From Mesaphorura yosii (lineage: Eukaryota > Arthropoda > Collembola > Poduromorpha > Tullbergiidae), in contig WIXG01000057.1 of NCBI GenBank assembly GCA_009869945.1, forward strand, positions 1 through 64,000: a DNA stretch of 64,000 nt, in the 5' to 3' direction. Under the pieces are notes generated by a model that had not been told where the DNA came from, ran no database searches, and saw only the letters and a program-made list of their open reading frames with translations. Both the position numbers and the translations under genes were made by a program. Numbering within the stretch: the stretch's first letter is position 1; each line of letters opens with the position of its first letter. Shown one piece after another: positions 51,041 through 63,635 of this stretch.

Positions 51041-54000
51041 ATGCCGAGCATCGGGAATGGGAATGAATGTCCCAATGACACGGAAGAGGTGAGAACATCC
51101 TCCTCTCATTTCGATTATTTAGCACGAGCAGAATGCTTTCGTTAGAAGAATAGAATTATGACTGCAAACACTAACACAAGGGCGAAGGCGAATGGACAAA
51201 ATGTTTAGTTTAATTGCTCCTCGCCTATTAAGCCCCACGGATCCGTCTGAAAACTTCTCCGCGTTCGTTTCTTGTTTGCATTTGCTGCTTTTGTTTCGCA
51301 TTTTCACGCCTCGCCTACCGTTTTAAGCTTTTCAGATTTATATGTCTGATAAGGTAATCTGGCGCCTGCCTGGAAGAAACTACTCAGAGTTGAGGCTTGA
51401 TTTTGATTTCACTAGATTTCTATTTTCTGTGCAGGATTGTGATCATCATGCACCTGCAGCAACCACCGTCGCCAACGCGAGTAAAAGCGTCGCGATGCTC
51501 TCGGACGACGAGTGGCTCGAGGAGGAGCTGGCGTACGGGTTTCGACTTTGGCACGTCATCTTTTTGTCAATTGCAGCGACCCTTACGCTGAGTAAGTCCT
51601 TCAAGCACGTCGGGATCCGAAGTTCGCTTATCGGCTCCCCGTACTCTGATAATCAATCTTCTGTAATTCTTACAGTTATCCTGCTCTGCTGCTGCGTAAA
51701 ATTCCGGATTCCACGCACAAAACAAGAGATTGAAGGAGATTATATACGGAGAAAAATCCTGAGAAAGTTCAGAAGACGACTCAAGTCGATCCAGAATCAA
51801 GAACTGGATGACATGGATCTCAAAAAAGGTAATCATCGACATTTTCGACATCGTAATGTCAGTCGGCCATTACACGACAAAAACCAGACAACGAACACTT
51901 GAGAAGAAGCGTTAAGAAGTTAAGAAATACGAAACTGCATGCGCTGGTTCTCATTAGCTTATGAAGCTGTGAAAATGAGGTAGATTGAACTCTGACCTGC
52001 CTCAGTCTTAAAATAATTGCAATCTGTGCGATTCATTTTTAACTGTCCAATGTTGTCAACTTGCTTTGCATTGCATCAAATTTTTTGTCTCTTGCTCTCC
52101 TTCCTTGTGTTTGCGTAACAAAAACTTCAAAACATATATGTGCTCATCAACTGAAATTGTGTACCGGAATGTAAAACACGTGTAAGTTCGTCAGAATTCA
52201 GTGCACGGTCCCGGTTCCTGGCTTCAATCAATCAAGCCGAGAGTCCTAATGGCTCTCAGGGGCGTAAAGGTGCTGGAATTGGCCGGCTTGGCTCCGGTGC
52301 CCTTTTGCGGGATGATTCTCGCGGATTTTGGGGCCTCCGTCGTGCGAATTGATCGAGTAAGTCGCCCTTCTGTTCGATTCATGTCAAGAATTGTAAGATG
52401 CATGTGTCATGCCTTAGGCCAACGTCGCCTTCCCAGTTGCGGACATCTTATCAAGGGGCAAAAGATCAATTGTTGTTGAATTGAAAAACGCAAAAGGACA
52501 GGAAGTTGTACAGAAGTTGGCCTCGAAATCAGATGTCTTGATTGAACCGTTCCGCCCTGGTATCATGTTTGATTTACTCCATTGGCTTGACTCGCCCGAC
52601 CACCAATTCTTCTAAACTTACAGGGGTTATGGAACGGGTGAATCTGGGACCCGATATACTGATGAAGGATAATCCTAGCTTGATCTACGCTCGCTTATCA
52701 GGGTAACTATAATTGCAAAAGGCCCATTGGCTTTTGAAGCCAGCTTCTCACTTCTTGACTGTTGATCTAGCTTCGGACAGACTGGACCGTATCGATTAAA
52801 GGCAGGGCACGACATTAATTATTTGGCCATATCAGGTAAAATCAATCCACGCATGCAGTAAAATGAGCTAGGAGGCTTTAATTGAATTTGCGTCCTTTTG
52901 CATCGGCAGGCGTACTATCCATGTTGGGCAGGAAGAATCAGAACCCAACACCTCCAATCAACCTACTTGTTAGTTATATCAGCCAAAAGCCAGTATTTGT
53001 CACAAGTTACTACGCGGTTATTGTTGATCTGTAGGCCGATTTCGGTGGAGGTGGGCTCCTCTGTGCGCTTGGAATTCTGATGTGTTTATTCGAGCGCCAA
53101 ACATCCAAGAAGGGCCAGGTGAATTGAACCATCTCTGCCAATAAATTCATACACAGCAAGCAATGGGATAACAACTTAGAACCTTGCCTTGAACAGGTGG
53201 TGGACTTGAGCATGGTTGAAGGCAGTGCCTACTTGAGCAGTTTTCTGTTCAGAGGAAGAGACAATCCAATCTGGGGAAACCCACGCGGGGCAAACGTGTT
53301 GGACACAGGCGCTCCTTTTTACGACACTTTCAAAACAAGCGACGGGAAATACATCGCCGTTGGCAGTTTGGAGCCGCAATTTTTCGAAGCTTTCAAGCGA
53401 GGCTTGGGATTGGACATTGATCAGTTTGACGACTTTGCCACAGCCAAAGACAGAATCAGCCTTCGATTTGAAACACGGACCAGAGACGAATGGGTGAAGA
53501 TATTCGAAGGACTCGACGCGTGCGTGACGCCCGTCCTGGAGTTGGATGAAGCGATCGAGGATGGGCACAACGTGTTCAGGAAGGCGTTTGTGAAAAGCCC
53601 GCACAGGAACCACGCGGAGCCGGAAGCAGCACCGAAATTGTCAAGAACGCCAGGAAAAGCTGAGATTGTCAAAGCAGATCCGAAAGCTGGCGAACACACG
53701 CTTGACGTACTGCTGGAGTACGGATTCAGTCAAGACGAAATCCAGAAATTGATAGAAACTGGCGTGGTTGAACAACTACAGGATGAGGCCAAACTCTGAA
53801 ATCTTCGTAACATATGCATTTAATTGTCATTTGTACGTTTTTATCGCTAAAATATGGTAGTCAATCGAATAAAATGTAGAAGAATTTGTATTCCATTTGA
53901 ATGATTGAGATTTTCATCTCCTACCGCACTGATTTGATCTCAGGTTATTGGGTTTCCTTTGTGCAAGAAGGATTCTAAAGTTGTGGTTGTTTTAAAAATG

Positions 54001-54971
54001 TCATTTATGACCATTTTTTTTCCTTCCTGACTTAGCACTGGACAAGATCCGAGCTGAGTTCAAATCTGATTCGGAGAGCATTGCCCAGTCCGAAGTCAAC
54101 TATTCCGAAGGAACTGCGAGCTCTGCAAACGGCAAGCCCGGGCTTCCTTCAACTTCAACTTACCGAAGAGCGTCTCAAATCGCAATGGGTAAAAACTTCA
54201 CTCGCACATGGGCTAATTGAATTAACTTGTGGGCTGATGTTGCAATTTCTATGCGTTCTTGCAGATATTTCGCTGGAGGATCTGCGCGCACACTCGCTGG
54301 GCGTCGGTGCTCGAGTCGCCCTTGCTGTGTCGAGATTCTTCGGTCGGTCCAGAGTTTCGCAAACCACTCGAGTCGTGAATGCAACCGCCAAGGGACCCGT
54401 GGACAGCCACGCTGTCGCCGTGCCAGGCACGTCCGCTGGCGGACATGCACCTCAGGTGCCTGAACCCCAGATGCCGAAGAAAATAATCAAACCCACTAAG
54501 GCGGCAGCGACTACGGCACCTTCCGCCAAAGGTCCTGCTGCGAAGGATGCTGCCAGCAAACCGGACGGCAAGAGCGACAAGACGACCGACCCCGCGAAAT
54601 CGAAATCGGCGACGGCAGCGGCAGACAAGAAGGGAAAGCTGAACAAAGCGGAAGTCCCGAAAGGCGACAAAGAAAAGAAGTCTGAACCAAAGAAAACCGA
54701 AAAGACGAAAGAAGAAGCAAAGAAATCAAAGTCGAAGAAGAAAGACGCTGTGCATCTTGAAAACGAAACGACCAAAATAAAGAGCAAAGATGAAAAGACG
54801 AAGATCAAAGAACAAGAAAAAGAAAAGGACAGTAAGCCAAAGAAGGAAGACAAGAGCAAGAGCAAAGGCAAAGAGAAGAAAAGCGATAAGAACAAGAACA
54901 AAGATAAAGGCAAGGACAAAGATAAGAAGAATGAGGATAAAGATAAGAAGAAAGATAAGGCAAAGAAGTAG
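51041..54971 (+). CDS. TMIE: TMIE (transmembrane inner ear protein) orthologue with long Lys-rich tail
   Basis: Subunit of the TMC mechanotransduction channel complex in hair cells and, in worms, touch-sensing cells. Exons 51041-51088, 51435-51591, 51676-51828, 54036-54188 and 54265-54971 join in phase to 405 residues. The diagnostic block is [16 protein letters not shown] (membrane helix) followed by [24 protein letters not shown]; the CR(I/V)PRT(R/K)xEIE pattern matches vertebrate TMIE. The C-terminal 180 residues are Lys/Glu/Asp-rich repeats; vertebrate TMIE also ends in a Lys-rich tail but is far shorter. Intron 3 (51829-54035) contains the whole AMACR gene. The phase-correct [11 protein letters not shown] junction and the lack of a start codon in exon 4 argue that the tail belongs to this gene. 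Confidence 0.85.
52249..53799 (+). CDS. AMACR: alpha-methylacyl-CoA racemase
   Basis: Class III CoA-transferase fold enzyme that interconverts (2R)- and (2S)-methylacyl-CoAs for peroxisomal and mitochondrial beta-oxidation of branched fatty acids and bile-acid-type intermediates. Seven exons (52249-52356, 52418-52559, 52624-52702, 52771-52835, 52910-52968, 53035-53118, 53197-53799) give 379 residues, matching the human length of about 382. Conserved: [30 protein letters not shown], the [15 protein letters not shown] stretch containing the catalytic His, NLLADFGGGG with the catalytic Asp, and [11 protein letters not shown]. The C-terminus ends AKL, a peroxisomal targeting signal type 1. It lies entirely inside TMIE intron 3 on the same strand. 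Confidence 0.95.
53868..53873 (+). terminator. polyadenylation signal of AMACR, inside the TMIE intron
   Basis: AATAAA 69 bp after the AMACR stop and 163 bp before TMIE exon 4. TMIE transcription must pass through it. Confidence 0.6.
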
Positions 54972-56825
54972 AAAAACAAGTAAACTGCACGCTAAAAGGC
55001 ATTAATTACGTAAAAATCTTGATGTTAATTACGAAACGAGGCGAGGCATTTAACATTCAACGAATTTTTATTGAACTTTTCTCTCTTTGCTTTTGCTTTT
55101 GCATTTATCGTGTTGACAATGCGCCCGCGTTGCAATACGCAGCATTAGTGAAATGATTGTAAGAATGACGTTGGATTTACAACGGTTAATTGTAAATTAT
55201 TTTGTTTCAATAAAGTCTTAACATTTCATTAGTTTTACAATAGTTATAATAATAATATAGTCGTAAGGTTAATATAACTTTGTCATTCGATGATGTTGAA
55301 ATCGGTTATTGTGTTGGGCGCTTGGGCGTCTTGCATTGCAGTTTGCATTTTCGTGTTGTGAGTGTGAAACTGAGGCTACATAAAACTAGTGAGTGGCAAG
55401 TCGGCAGTTTTAATTGTAATTGCAGCGTGTGTAGAAATTAAAACTATTGTTCGTGCCGCCTGCGCAGTGATCCCTTGCTAAAATGGTTGGATTGAATTAA
55501 AGTAGAATCAGACAAAGAATTAAAAGAATTTCAGTTGAATTGTCAATTGACTTCGTTACTAGTTGTAGTTAAATTCCGGGCTTTTGATATTCGGTGGCAG
55601 TGACTTTTAAGAGACCATAGCCAGTGTTCAGTATCCTAGTCTTAATTAGCCTAGTAATTAGCATCATGTATAGTATAATGTGCATGGATGAATGGAGTAA
55701 TAAATGGACGAGGATTCTAAATCATAACTATCGAGCTTGTGTCCGCTTTTCTCTCGCCGCGCGCCTTCGCTTTCTCCGTTAACGGAAGCGTACAAGGTGA
55801 AAATGGAATTTCCGTATAGCGAATGCAAAGCAAATAAACATTTCAATGGCAAAGTGATGGATGGAAGAGAACGTGCTGGAATTTAGATTATGGACAATTA
55901 CTTGGTCGGTGCTGCTTGCAACTAGAAACCAATTCAATAAAACTCTTGTCGTGGCTCGTGCCATGGTGTGGGCGAGATTAACATTAAGCAATTGCATTAG
56001 TGTAAGGACTTGAGTTAGGTACAAAGAATTTCGAGGGACGTGCGTGGAGTGCCGGAATGAAGTGCGTCGTCTCGTCAAAGGAGGCGTGAAGGCAAACAAA
56101 TGCATGAATAAGCCAAATCAACCGTGCAGGCAGGCAAATGCAAACAGGAGCTGAATGCTGAAATTTGGGCATCGGCATGCATTCGTACAGTGCCAAATAT
56201 TGGCTACGTGTTCCCTTTCTCGGAGTAATTGTAATCTTGGAATTGTACTATGGAATCAATCGATAATGGAAAGGAATGTCCGGCGCACTAAACTAAACTA
56301 AGTATTGGATGGCTATGATTGTAATGCAATTTTAACAGAGCAGCCGAGCTGATAGCACAATACGGGCGCGGATTCGCGAATGATTGTAATTGTATGAGTA
56401 TATTGGCTAGCACATTTCGGTCCGTTTCAACTTCAACAATGATTCTAATTTAAATTCAACAATGGAAAGGAATTCTATCAGGATTCGGTAATTTTCCTAT
56501 TCTCTGATTACAGCAAGACAGGACAGAAAGGACAGGGTCAGGACTGAAGAATTTGCATTATAAACTTCGAAATTCGCGCTCGCGCGTCGCTTTTATACAT
56601 AAACTACTTAGAAATTACATTCGAACTCGAATTAGTGTTTAGTGTTTCCGGTATGGCGTGGCGTGTGTAAGACAATTCCAGAAATAGAAATTAAGTAATC
56701 TTTTCCACGTGTTGCATTTGCATATTAAGGTATACAAGATTATTACTTAGTGTGCTCTTTGTATGTAAAGTTGCATGTACGTACGGTAATGATTAAGTGA
56801 TACTTTACTTATGGCTTGGAAGGGA
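54972..56825. other. convergent 3' flanks, TMIE and YjbQ-like gene
   Basis: AT-rich, no supported coding or RNA gene. Confidence 0.5.
55209..55214 (+). terminator. polyadenylation signal, TMIE
   Basis: AATAAA 238 bp after the TMIE stop codon. Confidence 0.5.
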
Positions 56826-58385
56826 TTAGCTCCGATTATGACTGTGCGAGTGACTGGCTGCACTGTGACTGTGACTAGCTGCGCTGTGACATTGACTACT
56901 GCTGCCGTGGTGTGGATTAGGATTGTTGTGTGTGGAAGAAGACGTTGAAATCGGAGTTCCAGGAGCCAGGCACCCGTTCAGTGTGCACACCAGTTTTCTG
57001 GATCCGGCATGATTTCGATGCTCGCATAACCAAATGCCTTGCCAGGTTCCAAGATTAAGTCGGCCTGAAAGAGAGAAGATCTGGATTATGCAATCTCCAA
57101 TGCTGCATCTGAGAAAGAGAATAATATCTTACCATCGGAAATTGGTATTGACAAAGATGAACTCAGAAGACACGCCTTCACGTGAGCAGGCTGTTCAAAC
57201 GAAGAATTACACATTACAGCATGAACATGATGACCACATGACCAAAACAACTGAACATGTAACAAACTACAAACATTATCCCAATCGTCAAAAGAGTTAT
57301 TGCATAAAAATGAGTCTTGGAGCATGAAAGCTTTATGTGCAATGCTTATCCTACTGCCTGCTGGGCTACTCTATAAAGTACGTGATAAATCACTTTGCTC
57401 CAACTTTAGACAAAGGCTGATCGTTAGACAAAGACAAGACTAGAAATCAACTAGACGCAAGGCACGTTATTCCTGTACAACGCCCATTAGAATTGTACAT
57501 CAATATCAACATGAAAGAGAAGGGATTAAAAATTAATTCGCATTTGTATTTGCAGCTCTTCAATCAACACATCATCTCATTCGTAAAATAGAAGCAAACT
57601 ACATGAACAACGAATCCAGCCCGACTTTCTGTTAATATCAAGAATTTTGCAAACGGCTTACCATATCGTCGGGACCCTCACATGAATGCTTGTAAGGCAG
57701 TCCCTGCAAACAAAAACAAAGGACATGAGTATTTTAACATTGAGGTCTTAAATAATGAAGCTTTTAAATCTTAAAGTCTCACCTCAGGCACTAATTTATT
57801 AAGCATCATCTCCATATCATCTCTAACATCTGGGTCCCAACTTTCGTTAAGTGCTAGACTTGCCGATGTATGAAGTACTAAAATTAAGACACAAGAGCAT
57901 AACAAGGATTAGGGATTAGTTTTTATGTCGTGTCACCTGCATTATTAAGTGACAAATTCGCTATTCACTTTTATTGCTCGCACGCACTCACACGGACAAC
58001 ACGACGCGTACACGACAAAGGGGATAAAATATTTAATGGTAAATCCTCAAGACTTTCATGACAGACAGCGATCGAGGAAAAACGCCCGATTAATTGCTTA
58101 ATGAATTTTAAATGTTTAAATCCACTCCACCCGCATTTCGGATTGTTACGATAAGCCCCGAGCACGAGCACGTGGCTGAAGATTATGTCCACGAATCAAG
58201 GTTATTAGTTATTAAGAGCACTTACTCTGTAAATGGAAGAGACCCACAGTAAAGTTGTGCAGTTCTGGAACTTGTCTAAGGATTTCCTCCGTGACGAGGT
58301 GAACACCTCTGTGTTGAGGTCGCAAGTTAATTTTCTTTTGAAACCATGCATTGCCAATTTGGATTCCTCGACTCGATGAGGCCAT
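56826..58385 (-). CDS. YjbQ/UPF0047 family protein with His/Ser-rich tail
   Basis: Five minus-strand exons (58385-58226, 57877-57783, 57703-57662, 57190-57133, 57064-56826) join in phase to 197 residues. The full UPF0047 signature is present: [80 protein letters not shown] and a final beta strand KLVCTLNG. Bacterial YjbQ folds as a small trimeric beta protein with conserved His and Glu residues and has been reported to have weak thiamin-phosphate synthase-like activity; the animal function is unknown. After the family's usual end it carries an extra tail of about 40 residues rich in Ser, His and Asn, including two AASHSHS repeats. No targeting signal is evident. Confidence 0.93.
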
Positions 58386-58994
58386 TATACGACAAAGTTA
58401 AGTATACGATTAAATCACGGGCTCGCTCACTGCCGTCACTAATTTTATGCATACAAGTCGATCAATTCAATCAATCGATCACAGTTGCACTCACAAACTC
58501 AACGAGTGATTCTGATTCGTAAGACGCGGCGGCCACTAGTCGACGCACCATCACCACAATCGAAGGTATAACTAAATGAGCAAAGATGATAACGGATTAA
58601 CTAGTAACAAGGATTCGCTTTGTACCACCAAGCATGATTTATTGCAATGCAGAATGCGGCTAGTTAGCAGAGAAGATTCAGCTCCGAGTCGAAGTCTTGT
58701 GCTCCTGCTCTTCGTTAGTAAGTGGTGACATAATTTCAATCACGGGCGTCGAGTTGAGAAGAAATTTCTTGAGTTAGCACCAACGAGTGAACCGGAAGAG
58801 CAGCGTTCGTCGGAGATCAACCAAAATTACGTGCGGAGTTTAAACGGAATGAATTGATCCCACTTTAGCATAGCAGCATTTAAAACCAAGTTGACGAGTC
58901 GAAAGAGCTGAAGCTGAGTTTATCACAAATTGGCTTTGTTAAGATTAAGACAAGGAGAGTCGTAGTCGTACTTTACTTATTGCATCAGAACTCC

Positions 58995-59171
58995 ATGCTG
59001 CTAACTGTTAATCTTGCATTAAGTTCACTTGTCTTCGTCGTGGAATGCACCAAAACACAACAGCAGCAGAAGTTTCCAGATTGTCCATGCTTCTTATCTC
59101 AACTTGCTGTCAGAGACTTCATGACCAAAAACTGGATTGTCGAACTAACAAGGGTTCAATGCTCCGTTTAG
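58995..59171 (+). CDS. possible small secreted Cys-containing peptide
   Basis: A single-exon frame of 58 residues. It opens MLLTVNLALSSLVFVVEC, which resembles a signal peptide, and later contains PDCPC and ends VQCSV. No homologue is recognised and a frame of this length may arise by chance. Confidence 0.22.
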   Translation: MLLTVNLALSSLVFVVECTKTQQQQKFPDCPCFLSQLAVRDFMTKNWIVELTRVQCSV

Positions 59172-59361
59172 CCAGCTAACGAATGCGAATGTTTTATTAA
59201 GTTGAACACATTGTTGTATTAATTATAGATGAACGTAGTGAACTCACGCACGAGCACGGGCACGAACACGAGTACAAACCCCTAAATGAATGGCAGTTGA
59301 CTTTATTAATGTTTCGTACCTTAGATTACGCACACAACGAGGGTCGTAGTCGTAGTCGCAG

Positions 59362-59392
59362 TCATGGTGGTGGTGGTCGTCGTCGTCGTCGT
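59362..59392 (+). repeat. GTG/GTC trinucleotide repeat
   Basis: Runs of GTG followed by GTC triplets (GGTGGTGGTGGTCGTCGTCG and onward) form a short compound microsatellite in non-coding DNA. Confidence 0.7.
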
Positions 59393-61421
59393 GGGGCTGC
59401 TGGAGTGTCCACATGCTCACTACCCAAACCCAATTTGCAATCGTCCTTAGCAATAAATGCAGCAACAGCAAGCAGGAATGTAGCCTGGCCTGGCAGTCGT
59501 CCTTCCAGCTCCAGTGCGCTGTGCAGTGAATGTTCCTTGTCTTTTTCATTCAATACTGATTTTTGTGTGATATATTGCACTGTTCTGCTCTGTTCTGTTC
59601 CACTACGACGGGCCACGGCACGGGAATTGTATTGGCAAAGGAAAGTAGTCACTAGTTAAGTCAAGTCTGCTGCGTGCCTGCCTGCAAGTAGAAAACTCGC
59701 AAGTCTCCTGGAATACAGTTTATATTGGCACAATTCTATTCTACGCTAAGAAGACCAGCTCCAGTAATAGCGCTAGCACGAGGAAACCAGACCAAGAGCA
59801 GACCGAACGTGTAGTACAATGTACAAGTGTACATGTTCACGTTCACGGTGTTAAATCCTTTTGAACCGATCCTGCTGCAGTACTTTCTTCTTTCCCAGCA
59901 CGAATCTGCCTGCATACTTGCGTAGAGAAAGTAGAAAGTATCGAATGGCCCATTCCATAAAGTGGAGCATAAGCATAATGTGGGAGCCATGGACGTAGTG
60001 CAGTGCTTGCATTGCAGTACGGCATTGCTTGGCTTTAGCTTTTACTCCTTCTACTTTCTACTTGGTCTTGGTGTACTGCACTGCACAGAGAAAGAAACCA
60101 TAATAAATGTTTTAGTCTGGGCAGCCAGGCACGAGAGATTCGCGATTCACCTTGGAAGACTGCGTAGCGTAGCGTAGTAGTAAAAATATTTCACCTACAT
60201 TAAGTATTCATGCGATTTCGGTACCATAAATTAAAATTAGATTGTCCGATTGCCTTTTCAGTGCTTTGCGGCTTTCGTATGCTTTTGACTTTGACTATCA
60301 CGTCTATGCTTGGCTTGGTTTGGCTTATCCCTGCTAATCCCCAAACTTGCGATGGATTAACAACTACAAGCACAAGCACATTGTAAACAAGAACCAGCAA
60401 CAGCAACCAGCGCAGTAGCGGCCAGGCAGAAGTGGAATTTGATTCACTCTCGAATAGAGAATGGTGTCAATGGTCTGAGATTTTCGTGGAGACAGGAAGA
60501 GATTTACAAGGCCGCAGCTCCCTCGAAGCAGGTTAAGTAGCCATGTTTTGTGGGACGTGAAGTTTCCTGTTCTCCTTTCACTCTACTTTCACACTCCACT
60601 CTTCTGACTTATGGCTTTCACCGCAGTGCGAATGTGAAGAGTGCAACTATCTTCTGCTGCTTTTGCTTCTTGCACGCCTTGCATGCAGATATCGTTATAA
60701 TGCCAATTAAGAGCCCATTAACTTCCGGATTCTTCATTTTCCAGCCTGAGAGCGTAATTAAATCATGTGTATGCTGTAAGCGTGGTGCCGGCACAGGACG
60801 CAGGATTTATGAGGAGTTAACCTCGTCATGCACGTACGATTCGAGATTTGCCATTCACGGCGCTCTCATCTCGTGCCATGTGGTCGTGCATGTCTGCAGT
60901 CTATGAAGGACGGCCGCTGGGGAGAAAATTATCACACTGTCAAGAATGATTTAATAATACTCGCGCCATGAAACGCCATGCCATATTGATTATCGTCATC
61001 GAATCGTGGCTCGGTGCGGTCGCCAAGGCTGTGGCCCGACTATTACTGCAACAACAAATGAAATACGCGTACGTGAACCACATGCTCATAGCCGTCAGAC
61101 CATTGGGCAATGCGTTGCATTGCCAGTGTTGTGACGAAATGCCGAAATGTCACACATTTTTATGTATTCTATTATCGAGTGATTGTGATTGTGGCTTTCG
61201 CAGCGTATCGTTGCCGCCTTCGCTTTCGTTGTACTGTTGTGGAGTTGCGACTTGACGACGACGACTCTTTTGACACCTCGCCTGAATAGACTGAATACAG
61301 TGGATTAGTGGAGTTTAATTAAATTTTTGTATAGGAAATCCATTACTGCCTGTCAACCGAGTGAGTATTATTATAATTCTTATTTCGACGGTGCGGCGAG
61401 TCGTACGACAAAAGAAATCGA

Positions 61422-62388
61422 ATGGAAACCGAAACTGCTGCACGATGGACTGCTTCATCTTACCGCCAGCTCATAGAGAAAGTGACGCTTTCACTCGTTC
61501 GAGAATTCCTTCTGAGAAAGGTACGAGTCATGAACGTAAGCAGTAACTTATGTTGATCTTCTGCCAGCTTGTGCTTTGCATGCAAAATCGAAGAATGCAG
61601 ACTAGAATGACTATGACGGCAATTAAATCTGGAAGCTTTTGAAACTGGCCTTCTGCTAATATTTGCCGTTTGCGATATTTTCACAATTTCACAGGGCTAT
61701 TTTGAAACACTGCAGCGTTTAACTGAAGAATGCCAGTCCCGTTCCTCGCCCAATGATTTATACATAAGTCGACGTTCATTAGGGAAAGATTTAGGACTGC
61801 AGACGGCAATGAGAATCAATAAACGGTCGAGCAGCCCGCTCAGATCAATGCTCGAGGTACTCGTCGGCAATTTTCTCCAATACCAAGACGAAATTAACAG
61901 AATTCGAAGCAGCGCACGTACGTGTTCGCGTGTCGACGTTGCCACAAGCCCAATTCTTCCATGGACGAGCCGCAGTAGTAGTCACAGGAATGCGGGGACA
62001 GATACGTCAGTGGGACTGGTGGAGACGGCAGAGAAGGGACAGAACACAGAAATTGATCGCGGTCCCGAAGAAGAACGTGAACGTGAGTCCGACGGTCGGC
62101 TTCCAATTTTTGATGGGCACGGCCACGGCACGAGCAATTCGGGAGCTTCACCAGGCCCTGGCCAAGATAAGGGAAATAGCAATAGGAAGATGCATTCGCA
62201 GAATTCGCAGCAAAAGGAAGAAATCGCTGTCGCTGGTGTAGAAAAGCAAGACCAAAAGCAAGAGCAAGATGTGCATGTCAAGATGCTAATCTTCAACGGA
62301 AGCAGCCACAGCAAAGGCAAAGGGGATGGCGATGGCGAAGTGTTACGGAAGAACAAAAATAAATGCACGAACGCGGAGAAAGATAAAG
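61422..62388 (+). CDS. MINDY4: MINDY-4-like deubiquitinase, N-terminal exons (partial)
   Basis: MINDY-4 (FAM188B) belongs to the K48-specific MINDY deubiquitinase family. Exons 61422-61520 and 61695-62388 join in phase at LRK|GYF. The N-terminal LisH-like block VTLSLVREFLLRKGYFETLQ, then DLYISRRSLGKDLGL and SPLRSMLEVLVGNF, matches my recollection of the MINDY-4 N-terminus. The rest of exon 2 is a charged, low-complexity linker. It ends in a phase-1 donor (AAAG|GTACAG). The catalytic domain is not in the window and would lie past 64000, so no statement on active-site residues is possible. Confidence 0.7.
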
Positions 62389-63612
62389 GTACAGTTTACA
62401 ATTTCAATTTAATCAACAGCGTCTTGAATTGCGTTGCATTGCCTCGCCTCAGGATAAAAAATTGACTGCTTAAAATGTGAGCGTGCCTATTTTGCATTTC
62501 GCGTCTGACATCTTTGCTTTCACCGACGCAGAAGCCAAGGCAGAGGGCTGAGGCTGAGATGGAAAGAAAAGGAAAACAATCGAGTGTAATGTGAGAACAA
62601 ATTGTCCCGGCTTTTCATACGAATTACGACACAAATAAAAGTTGGCCAGGCCAATTTTATTCAGTTCAATTCCTTCCCAATTCGAAAATCGATACGAGTA
62701 ATCACACAACACAATGCAAATGCCAAATACGCGTTCGCATACGTGTATGGCGCAAATACCAGAAAATTGGCGTACTAAACGTTGTAAACCGGAGTGGAAT
62801 TTTTGCATGCACATTGACTTGACCGAGTTTGCAGTTTGTCCAATTCAACAAAATTACATGTTTGTTTGCCTCGACTTAGTCGACTTGACTTGGCGGCGTT
62901 TGTACTTCAAGAATTTAGTAAAACACGAACACGAATACATAAAAACATACGACGCGACGTGTCGGTGAAAGTAATTTGAGGAATTTGATGCCATAAATTC
63001 GGGACATGTTTCATTTTCGCCTTCGCACTTTTCCCGAGTGTTGATGAAAGAGGAAGTCTGACGCGTGACGTGGCGATGGCGGGCGTGAAAGAGAGCACAA
63101 GGCAAGGCAAGTCGCAAGCAAAGATTAAAACCATAGTGGATTCATAGTTTGCATTCTTTTGCTATTTCCTGAGTTGAGCCGAGCCGAGTGCGAATGCGAG
63201 CCAGCCCTGGAGTGGATTACTCTCCAGGCTTTCAGTGAGATGATGGGAAAGTTGGTTAAGTCGAAAAGTTTGTTGCGCTGCTGTGAGTTGAAGTGCCGTG
63301 TGACAGAAAGAAAGAAAGCTGAAAGCTGCTCAACTTTCTCTATGCTTTGACGATTGCTTTCACGTAGCAAATTGCATTGGGTGCCGATGCTCGATTCGAG
63401 TCATGTGCAATGCAATCATGTGGTGTGTGTTTGCAGCAGTGTACAAAGCAGAGAACAGACAGCCAGCATAAACATAAATCAATACGCAATTTACATTCCT
63501 AATTCGTTATTCGGTGACTGGTGACGTACACGGAAAAAACAATATCGGTACGTGTACTTTTAGTTTCAGACGCAGTTAGTGCTAGTTTTAGCAACAGACT
63601 AGTTGATAATAG
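62389..63612. other. intron or intergenic DNA after the MINDY-4-like exons
   Basis: No coding exon recognised; probably a long intron of the MINDY-4-like gene. Confidence 0.4.
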
Positions 63613-63635
63613 TTAATGTGAAAACTACGCGCAAA

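Larger units (their letters stand above)
58386..61421. other. non-coding region between YjbQ-like and MINDY-4-like genes
   Basis: About 3 kb. It contains a GTGGTGGTCGTCGTCGTCG triplet run near 59362-59392, GTAGC repeats near 60164-60178, and one small possible secreted frame (58995-59171). No other gene is supported. Confidence 0.45.

Noticed and set aside
54452-54979. A 175-residue Phe/Ser/Leu-rich minus-strand frame
   Set aside because: Antisense shadow of the Lys/Glu-rich TMIE tail; it looks like membrane protein only because AAG/GAA triplets read as CTT/TTC.
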